Assembly (NCBI GenBank): GCA_016206165.1
Contig: JACQSD010000081.1
Coordinates: 1-8,988 of the forward strand
From: Candidatus Uhrbacteria bacterium
Lineage (GTDB): Bacteria > Patescibacteriota > Patescibacteriia > JACQSD01
Direction of reading: 5' to 3'
DNA: 8,988 bases
The notes below the pieces were generated by a model, which worked only from the letters and a program-made list of their open reading frames with translations, was not told the origin of the DNA and made no database searches. The translations under genes were made by a program, and so were the position numbers. How positions within the stretch are numbered: position 1 is the first letter of the stretch; the number at the start of each line of letters is the position of its first letter. Shown here in pieces: positions 1-6,031 of the stretch.

Positions 1-1128
1 CTTCAGTCTCAACAAACGAACGGTGGATCGTCCGATGCAGGGTCGCAAAAAGGCCTTTGGACAGGCCTTGCGGCGCTCCTCGTGCTCCTTCTTGCTGGAG
101 TAGGCGGGTATTTCCTTTTTGCAAAAAAGGACTCGCCAGCAAATGTCGTGAAGAAGATGTTTGCGGCAATGGCAAAGGTTGATCGGATGACATCATCTGT
201 CGATCTTGCAATGAAGTTTCAAGTACCGGTTGCAAATCGTACGCAACTCCAGCAAGCGTATCCCTTTCTTCAAGTTCCTCCGGAAGGTGGTGTAATGGAA
301 GTTGCGCTGCAAGTGAAGGCGTCTGGGAAGGCGGATGAATCAAAAGAAGGCGATGAACAATCAGAAGGAACGACAGAATTCAATGTCACCATGAGCGGCG
401 TCTCCATGAAAGCAAATCTAACGACACGTGCGAAAGGCGATGTGATTTACCTTCGCCTCGATGAAGTACCCGTCATTCTTGATGCACTTGGTTTATCAAG
501 TCTTCGTGGACAATGGATTAAGATTGATGCGAAGGAATTTTTGAAGCTACTGACCGCGTCTGGGAAGAGTATGGTGAATCCAGAGGATCAATATAAAAAG
601 TCGAAGGACCTCATGAAGGCAGTAACGAAAACATCTGTTACCCTTCTTGATAAGCATCCGATTCTTGTGGTACAGGATTCCTTGCCAAATGCGACGCTCG
701 ACGGCGTATCAACATACCACTACAAATTTGGGATTGATCAAGTGCATTACCGCGCGTTGATGAAGGAGTGGTTTGAGGAAGTGCTCCGCGAACAGGCAAA
801 AGCAACAGATCAGAGCGCAGTGGCAACTGATAGTGCAATCGCAGAGATGAAAAAAGAACTCTTCCCAAAAATTGATGAGTTTTCAATCAAGGGAACAGGC
901 GAACTCTGGATTGGTCGGAAGGACAACCTCTTGTATAAAGTGACGTTTACACCAGAGGATGTATCCGTGACGGAAGAAGGGATGACGGTAAAGATTGGAG
1001 GGAGCTTCGAGTTCACTGGTAAGGATTATGGGAAGTCGTTCACGGTTGAAGTTCCAAGCGAAGCAATGCCAATCGAACAGATTCTTGGCCCACTCTTTCA
1101 GTCACTCGGGCCTGCAGGTGGATTCTAG
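1..1128 (+). CDS. Membrane-anchored LppX/LolA-like hypothetical protein (5' partial)
   Basis: The reading frame is open from base 1 and ends at TAG 1126-1128, so 375 residues are visible and the N-terminus is missing. A GTG at 82 is possible as a start but lies inside the membrane segment; the in-frame upstream codons read as a polar Gln/Ser/Gly-rich linker followed by Leu19-Trp20, so the true start is outside the window. Residues 19-41 form one hydrophobic segment followed by KK. The rest is a soluble, presumably extracytoplasmic domain: an early helix (VVKKMFAAMAKV), long alternating beta-type stretches, a GELWIGRKDNLLYKV motif around residues 300-314, and a final strand leading to VEVPSEA. 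This pattern resembles LppX/LprG- or LolA-like folds that hold hydrophobic ligands, but there is no lipobox cysteine in the visible part. The family assignment is by overall pattern only. The gene appears to be closed by the hairpin at 1167-1203. Confidence 0.8.
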   Translation, partial: LQSQQTNGGSSDAGSQKGLWTGLAALLVLLLAGVGGYFLFAKKDSPANVVKKMFAAMAKVDRMTSSVDLAMKFQVPVANRTQLQQAYPFLQVPPEGGVMEVALQVKASGKADESKEGDEQSEGTTEFNVTMSGVSMKANLTTRAKGDVIYLRLDEVPVILDALGLSSLRGQWIKIDAKEFLKLLTASGKSMVNPEDQYKKSKDLMKAVTKTSVTLLDKHPILVVQDSLPNATLDGVSTYHYKFGIDQVHYRALMKEWFEEVLREQAKATDQSAVATDSAIAEMKKELFPKIDEFSIKGTGELWIGRKDNLLYKVTFTPEDVSVTEEGMTVKIGGSFEFTGKDYGKSFTVEVPSEAMPIEQILGPLFQSLGPAGGF

Positions 1129-1166
1129 AACGGACATTCGGAGTGTATATATGCAATAGTGACACA

Positions 1167-1203
1167 TGCCCCCTTTGATGGTGTTTCCTTCAAGGGGGCA
1201 TTT
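1167..1203 (+). terminator. Probable rho-independent terminator of the upstream gene
   Basis: Arms TGCCCCCTT (1167-1175) and AAGGGGGCA (1192-1200) pair perfectly over 9 bp. With one bulged T at 1176 the stem extends by GA (1177-1178) pairing with TC (1190-1191). The hairpin is followed by only three T residues before CGC, so the U-tract is weak. It sits 38 bases after the stop at 1128 and just ahead of ATG 1210. An alternative is an attenuator or a 5' leader hairpin of the next gene. Confidence 0.6.
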
Positions 1204-1209
1204 CGCATC

Positions 1210-3579
1210 ATGCCACAGCCACGACAAAGAAAAAAATTTCCATTTTTGAAAAGTCGCGGGCGTTCTCCATACGTCATTAGTTTGCGTCATACAGAAGTTC
1301 CCGTGTCTCCGCACGAGCCGAGCGAACATGCACCAAAACATGAGCAGAGCTCCCCATCACGTTTTTTTCAACCGGTGACACACACGCCTCCGCGAGTTGA
1401 CTTTGTTCATGAGAGTGGCGTTCTACGAGATAAGCACGAACCCGTATCTACGGGCGAGATATTGCACAGTGCGTCAAGATTCAAGAATGCGCTTGCCGAC
1501 ACTGCAATAGGGGATATCCTGAAGATCACTCGTCTTCCGTGGATTTTTCATCTCCTCCAAGCATATATTCCGTCTCCGCGTATCCCGCTTTTGATCGTCT
1601 CTCAAGGACGTCGCCTTGTGGTCTTTGTCCTTGTCGCATTCGTCCTCATTGCTCCGATCGGTGTTCTTGATGCACTCGGGCGCATGACGGAAGTGCAACG
1701 TTTATTCCTTCATGGGAAGGAGACCCTTGCCATCGATATTCGCGCGTTGAGTGGCGCGTTACAGAGCGGGCAATGGGATACGGCGTCCGCCATTGCCGCA
1801 CGCGTTGAAAAAAAATTGGCAGCGCTTGAGCAATCCGTCGATGGAATTCCCGTGATCGCACGTCGTGTCCTTGGGGTCATTCCTGGTATTCGGAGTGGGG
1901 AAAATCTTATTCACACTGCGCGAGAGGCGAGCCGTGCGATGGTGGATACAATCACTGCAATTGCAACATCGTCTCCACAAGAACCGCTTCTTTTCTTCCA
2001 TCATCATGCGTCCACATTGCGAAGGCTGAGCGATTATGCCCATGCCATTGCCAATGATGCACGCGTTGTCGCGAAAAGCTCTTTCGTTCCGTTGTCATTC
2101 GCGCAGGCAATGCAAGGTTCGCGCGATATGATCGAACCAACACTCGATCTCCTCAATCACATTGCCCATGTCTCTGAACTTCTTGATGTGGCAAGTGGAT
2201 TTGACCAGCCACGCCGTTATCTCATTCTTTTTCAAAATCCCCATGAAATGCGTGCAACAGGGGGGTTTCTTGGAAGTTATGGAGTGCTCGATGTGCGCAA
2301 TGGCATCATTGAATCCTTTCGTATTCCTGCGGAGGGTTCCTATGGCATCAAAGGGAATCTTTCTGTGCAGGTTGCTTCCCCAGGTCCATTACGTCTTATT
2401 AACGAGCGGTGGCAATTTCAAGATGCAAATTGGTGGCCTGATTGGAAAACGAGCGCCATGAAGATACTGTGGTTTTGGGATAAGTCAGGGCAGCCAACGG
2501 TGGACGGCGTGATCGCGGTGAACGGCACAGTGCTCGAGGATGTGATGCGTGTTCTTGGGCCGCTTCCATTACCACGCGGCGGCCCACCACTCGCCGCGGA
2601 CACTGTATTGACAACGATCGAACGCGCAATCGAACAAGAACGCGTGAATGAAAATCGACAGCAGCCGAAGCGGATCCTCGGCGAGATTGCGGATGTGCTC
2701 CGTACGCGACTTGCACATCTCTCGCGCGCAGAGCAGATGGAACTCACGAGCGCGTTTTCGATGGCGCTTGAGCGACGCGAAATTCTTCTCATGAGTACGA
2801 CTACCCAACTCGAGCAGCATATCGACGCACTCAACTGGGCGGGAGGGCAGAAACGCGATGCACGCGATTATCTCCGTGTCATCCACACAAATCTTGGTGG
2901 AGGGAAAAGTGATGGAGTCATGGAGAATGCGTTGAACCATGCACTCTTTATTCAGGCAGACGGCACCGCAATTGCCACGGTGACGATTGATCGCACCCAT
3001 CATGGAACGAAAGGAGACTCACTCACTGGACACGAGAATGATGATTATGTTCGTCTCTATACGCCTTTCGGAAGTAGATTGATTGATGCGTGGGGATTTT
3101 CGCAACCACCGAAGGAACGATCAGAGCGTCTTGCGAAGTCCGATGTTGTCCTCGAGCTTGACCGTGATTTTATGCAAATTGAAACGCAGCGTGAGCGTGA
3201 TCAAAGAACCGGAACTGACATATATGAGGAAGGAGCACATACTGTATTTGGGAATTGGCTAAACACTCGTGCTGCCGAGCGCTCGAGCGCAGGGATTCGC
3301 TACGTGCTTCCATTCCGGATCGCTCCCGAGGCACAAGAATCAGGATTCATCGAATCACTCGTGCGCGCGGTCCGCGAAGACGCCATATTTATTCCGTATG
3401 ATCTTGCCGTCGTACGACAGCCAGGGGTTACGGGTACATTCACAAGCACCATTACCGCTCCTCCGGCATGGGAAGTGGCATGGCGGTATCCGATGACCGC
3501 GACAACATCACCATCAACAATTCAATTCTCCGAAAACTTCACCGACGATTTGTGGTTTGGTGCGGTTTGGAAAAAATAA
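1210..3579 (+). CDS. DUF4012 domain membrane-anchored surface protein
   Basis: The 789-residue product begins with about 130 residues that are basic and low in order (MPQPRQRKKFPF), presumably cytoplasmic. One membrane segment follows at about 136-155, directly after Arg134-Arg135. A large extracytoplasmic part makes up the rest. The DUF4012 core starts at about residue 335 with RRYLILFQNPHEMRATGGF, then GSYGVLDV, DANWWPDW, and VDGVIAVNGTVLEDV. A conserved C-terminal module appears near 680-704 (FGNWLNTRAAERS, then IRYVLPF). The function of DUF4012 is unknown; it is a common large surface protein of Patescibacteria and some Gram-positive bacteria. The start is placed at ATG 1210 rather than the in-frame GTG 1159 because the extra 17 codons would be encoded by the terminator hairpin. 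An AGGGGG in the right arm (1193-1198), 11 bases before the ATG, could act as an imperfect ribosome binding site. No frameshift or internal stop is present. The DUF4012 call is firm; the exact start is less so. Confidence 0.92.
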   Translation: MPQPRQRKKFPFLKSRGRSPYVISLRHTEVPVSPHEPSEHAPKHEQSSPSRFFQPVTHTPPRVDFVHESGVLRDKHEPVSTGEILHSASRFKNALADTAIGDILKITRLPWIFHLLQAYIPSPRIPLLIVSQGRRLVVFVLVAFVLIAPIGVLDALGRMTEVQRLFLHGKETLAIDIRALSGALQSGQWDTASAIAARVEKKLAALEQSVDGIPVIARRVLGVIPGIRSGENLIHTAREASRAMVDTITAIATSSPQEPLLFFHHHASTLRRLSDYAHAIANDARVVAKSSFVPLSFAQAMQGSRDMIEPTLDLLNHIAHVSELLDVASGFDQPRRYLILFQNPHEMRATGGFLGSYGVLDVRNGIIESFRIPAEGSYGIKGNLSVQVASPGPLRLINERWQFQDANWWPDWKTSAMKILWFWDKSGQPTVDGVIAVNGTVLEDVMRVLGPLPLPRGGPPLAADTVLTTIERAIEQERVNENRQQPKRILGEIADVLRTRLAHLSRAEQMELTSAFSMALERREILLMSTTTQLEQHIDALNWAGGQKRDARDYLRVIHTNLGGGKSDGVMENALNHALFIQADGTAIATVTIDRTHHGTKGDSLTGHENDDYVRLYTPFGSRLIDAWGFSQPPKERSERLAKSDVVLELDRDFMQIETQRERDQRTGTDIYEEGAHTVFGNWLNTRAAERSSAGIRYVLPFRIAPEAQESGFIESLVRAVREDAIFIPYDLAVVRQPGVTGTFTSTITAPPAWEVAWRYPMTATTSPSTIQFSENFTDDLWFGAVWKK

Positions 3580-3604
3580 CTTGAAAATAGTGTTTCTTGA
3601 AGAA

Positions 3605-3666
3605 GGTGGTAGTCGCAGGCTTTAGCCTGCGTTCCACTACGCAACCTAAAGGTTGCGGCTACCATC
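3605..3666. repeat. REP-like double-hairpin palindromic intergenic repeat
   Basis: Two near-perfect palindromes lie side by side: CGCAGGCTTTAGCCTGCG (3614-3631) and CGCAACCTAAAGGTTGCG (3640-3657). Each has 8-bp arms around a two-base centre. They are enclosed by an outer stem pairing 3605-3613 (GGTGGTAGT) with 3658-3666 (GCTACCATC), 9 bp including two G-T wobbles, so the whole unit can fold as a three-way clover. It fills most of the gap between two genes and has no T-tract after it, so it is not a classic terminator. The form resembles dispersed REP/BIME-type elements. Whether other copies exist cannot be seen from this window. Confidence 0.75.
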
Positions 3667-3694
3667 GATTGACTATTTCAGAATAAATTAAACT

Positions 3695-5608
3695 ATGGCA
3701 CGAAAACAAAAAAACTCACGCCCCGTGAATCCAATGGAGGAGGCGCTCATGAATATTTATAAGGATACCGATGGATCTGTCCCAGATCTTTCGCATTTTG
3801 AGCGTCGAGGGCGATATTTTATTCACCCGCTGCTTTGGGGTGTCATTGTCATTTTCCTTCTCATCGCCGGGGCATCAGCAATTAGTTTTTATTATTTTGC
3901 ACCACGCACACGTGAAGCAACAGGCAGAACAGTGCGGCTCCTCATGGAGGGCCCAAAGGAAGCAGTGAGCGGAGCGAAGACAACCTATATCATCACGTAT
4001 GTGAATGATGAACGCGTTGCATTGAACGATGCAGAAATCCGCGTGCAAGCATCTGCCGGCTTTACTCTTGATCATGCGGAACCGAAGAGTTCGAAAAATG
4101 GAATGGTGTGGTCGCTCGGGCGCATCGAGACGGGCGGTCATGGCAGTATCCAGCTCGTCGGCACAGCGGTTGGCTCGGTCGCTGAGCCCCTCACGCTCAA
4201 TGCGCTCTTCACATACACGCGTGATAATTTTAGTTCAAACCTCGAGGAACGATCGTCCATACAAACAATTGTCCGCACCGCGCCACTCACGATCACACTC
4301 GAAGGCCCAGACCAACTCGTGATCGGTGAGGCAGCAACATATGTTGCGCGTGTTGAGAATCAAAGCGAAACCCCGCTCACGAATGTGGTCGCTCGGGTGA
4401 CGCTCCCGAGTGGAGCGCGCGCGAGCAACCTCCCAAAGAATGCGGAAGAAGAAAAGTCAGAGCAGGTGAGTGTTACCGCAGCAGAGGCAACGGTCGTCAT
4501 GATTCCTATCGGAGTCATTGGTCCATCGGATAGCGTGAAACAGCAATTCGCCGTCACACTTCCGCAACCTGCGGATGGGGGTCCTGGAGCGCCACTCGTG
4601 ACCGCAGTCGCCACGTTTCGTGCTGCTGTGGGATTGCGTGTGACGGAGTCATTTTTTATGCAATCGGAAACAGAAATGACAGTTGAGGTTGTTGCTGGTG
4701 GATTCGTCACACGACTTGCCGCAAATGGCATTTCTGGAGAAGGAGCGATTCGCTGGGATGATACAATCACGACAACTGTGAGTTATGAGAATCGTGGGAA
4801 AGTTCCAGCAGAGAATGTGGAAATTCGTGTTGCGATGACTGGCGATGCCATTGATTGGACGACATTCAAGGATGCGCGGAAGGGAGTCGTAAAGAATGGA
4901 GAAATCCGTTGGACAAAACGTGAGCTGCCTGCACTCGCGCTTGTGAAAGCAAAGGCAACCGGGGCGCTCACGTTCACTGTACGATTGCGCGCGCCAGGCG
5001 ACGAAGCATTGAAGGGTGCTGCGAAGGATGCGCGTATCAGTATTGAAGGAACGGCGCTCATTACCAAATTTGGAAAGACGCTCAAGGATGTCGTGACGAC
5101 TATGGAGCCAGTGCATCTCGCAGTGAATACGGATGCAGCGTTTCGCTCCGAGCTCCGTTATTTTAGCGAAGATAATATTCCCTATGGTTCGGGACCGCTC
5201 CCACCACGCGTCGGCGAGCCGACAACCTATCGCGCGTTTATACGAGTGACCAATCATCTCCACGAACTTCGTTCAATTGAGGTTCGTACGACGCTTCCGC
5301 TCTTTGTCGAGTGGACTGGGAAGACTGTCGTGAGCGCTGGGGAAATGAAGTATGATTCCATGACACGCGAAGTGCGCTGGACGTTGAATCGTATGCCAAC
5401 GACGGTCGAAAAAATCGAGACACAATTTGAAGTGCGCTTCGTTCCGCTTCCCGAGCACGGAAAGACAACAGTGACGCTCATTCCAGAAATGACTTTTGAT
5501 GCAGTTGATGGAGTGACACAAGGCAAGCTCCATTTCACACAAAGTGCATTGACCACCGCGCTCCCCGATGATCCGGAAGCGAAAGGGAAAGGGATCGTTG
5601 TCGAGTAA
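3695..5608 (+). CDS. Signal-anchored surface protein with DUF11-like Ig-fold repeats
   Basis: The product has 637 residues. Residues 1-45 are polar and cytoplasmic (Arg39, Arg41 region before the membrane), 46-68 are a single membrane segment (LLWGVIVIFLLIAG), and the remainder is predicted outside the cell. The outside part holds about four repeat units of roughly 110-150 residues, each with the DUF11 pattern of an entry strand with Gly-Glu or similar, a Tyr-x-x-x-hydrophobic-x-N strand, then x-V-x-V-x-x-x-L-P: approximately 80-195, 198-312 (GEAATYVARVENQS), 334-480 (TTTVSYENRGKVPAENVEI) and 500-620 (GEPTTYRAFIRVTNHL). DUF11-type repeats are Ig-like modules of cell-surface proteins, so a structural, adhesive or S-layer-associated role is likely but not proven. 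No catalytic motif, sortase signal or C-terminal anchor is visible. The 20 bases before ATG 3695 are AT-rich and lack a Shine-Dalgarno sequence. It follows the DUF4012 gene after 115 bases that include the palindromic repeat. Confidence 0.88.
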   Translation: MARKQKNSRPVNPMEEALMNIYKDTDGSVPDLSHFERRGRYFIHPLLWGVIVIFLLIAGASAISFYYFAPRTREATGRTVRLLMEGPKEAVSGAKTTYIITYVNDERVALNDAEIRVQASAGFTLDHAEPKSSKNGMVWSLGRIETGGHGSIQLVGTAVGSVAEPLTLNALFTYTRDNFSSNLEERSSIQTIVRTAPLTITLEGPDQLVIGEAATYVARVENQSETPLTNVVARVTLPSGARASNLPKNAEEEKSEQVSVTAAEATVVMIPIGVIGPSDSVKQQFAVTLPQPADGGPGAPLVTAVATFRAAVGLRVTESFFMQSETEMTVEVVAGGFVTRLAANGISGEGAIRWDDTITTTVSYENRGKVPAENVEIRVAMTGDAIDWTTFKDARKGVVKNGEIRWTKRELPALALVKAKATGALTFTVRLRAPGDEALKGAAKDARISIEGTALITKFGKTLKDVVTTMEPVHLAVNTDAAFRSELRYFSEDNIPYGSGPLPPRVGEPTTYRAFIRVTNHLHELRSIEVRTTLPLFVEWTGKTVVSAGEMKYDSMTREVRWTLNRMPTTVEKIETQFEVRFVPLPEHGKTTVTLIPEMTFDAVDGVTQGKLHFTQSALTTALPDDPEAKGKGIVVE

Positions 5609-5650
5609 AGACAGTGTATCAGTGAAGACAGGGTATCAGTTGTCTTTGCT
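5608..5650. repeat. 17-bp tandem duplication able to fold as a hairpin
   Basis: Copies 5608-5624 (AAGACAGTGTATCAGTG) and 5625-5641 (AAGACAGGGTATCAGTT) match at 15 of 17 positions; the first begins on the last base of the preceding TAA stop. The bases AGTGAAGACA (5621-5630) can pair with TGTCTTTGCT (5641-5650) in a 10-bp stem with two wobbles and a 10-base loop. There is no T-tract after it, so terminator function is doubtful. A second small direct repeat, GCTGAC CTC GCTGAC, follows at 5648-5662. Confidence 0.55.
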
Positions 5651-5680
5651 GACCTCGCTGACTTTACTCATTTAACCTAG

Positions 5681-6031
5681 ATGTTCTTTCAACTCTTTTT
5701 CAAAAATATCATTCTCGATTTTCTCTATTTTCCTGTGTGGTGGTACACCCGTGGGTTTGTTGATGTCCTCCGATGGGCGGGGAATTCAGTACAGGCGCGC
5801 GAGTCGGCAATTGGCATTCGTATTTGGATTGCGAATCTTTTTGTGCCGATGTACGGGCAATCGGATTGGCAGGGGCGCAGCATTAGTTTTGTGTTCCGCG
5901 TGTTGATTCTCCTTGTTCGGTCGTTCCTCTTTTTTCTTTGGGTTTTCATTATTTGTGCACTCGTGCTTGCCTATCTTGTGTGGCCAATAGGCGCAGCGTT
6001 TGGATTTATTACCGTATTTCTCACATCATGA
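5681..6031 (+). CDS. Small conserved membrane protein upstream of the Clp-like gene
   Basis: The 116-residue product is strongly hydrophobic and aromatic. An amphipathic or membrane-lying N-terminal stretch (MFFQLFFKNIILDFLYFPVWWY) leads to YTRG at 22-25. A central polar part contains IRIWIANLFVPMYGQSDWQGR (46-66), and residues 69-112 are long enough for two membrane helices with Arg73 and Arg80 near the first. The FPVWWYTRG and NLFVPMYGQ motifs look conserved in a Patescibacterial hypothetical family I recall from the same position before Clp-like genes; no function is known. The stop TGA (6029-6031) overlaps the next gene's ATG (6028-6030), so the two are very probably translationally coupled, suggesting a membrane partner or adaptor of the AAA+ protein. 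No clear Shine-Dalgarno sequence precedes ATG 5681. Confidence 0.85.
   Translation: MFFQLFFKNIILDFLYFPVWWYTRGFVDVLRWAGNSVQARESAIGIRIWIANLFVPMYGQSDWQGRSISFVFRVLILLVRSFLFFLWVFIICALVLAYLVWPIGAAFGFITVFLTS

Noticed and set aside
82..84. GTG 82 as the true start of the first gene
   Set aside because: It would begin in the middle of the hydrophobic segment. The frame is open back to base 1 and the upstream codons complete the membrane helix.
1142..1152. TATATAT stretch as a -10 box for the DUF4012 gene
   Set aside because: No -35-like box lies at the right distance, and a transcript from here would run into the terminator-like hairpin at once.
1210..3579. Assigning the DUF4012 protein as a LytR-CpsA-Psr phosphotransferase
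   Set aside because: The topology is similar, but I cannot see the characteristic arginine and aspartate motifs of that family clearly enough to support an enzyme call.
3669..3694. Promoter with TTGACT (3669-3674) and TAAACT (3689-3694) before the DUF11 gene
   Set aside because: The spacer is only 14 bases, the second box touches the start codon, and no alternative box at 16-18 bases fits.
4649..5263. 204-residue open frame on the minus strand
   Set aside because: It lies wholly within the DUF11-repeat gene, has no recognisable domain, and is rich in Cys, His and Arg as is typical of a complementary-strand shadow.
5938..6027. Longer N-terminus of the AAA+ protein from ATG 5938
   Set aside because: The 30 extra residues lie entirely inside the 116-residue membrane protein gene in another frame and look unlike a domain. 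ATG 6028 gives a perfect ATGA overlap and leads straight into the zinc knuckle.
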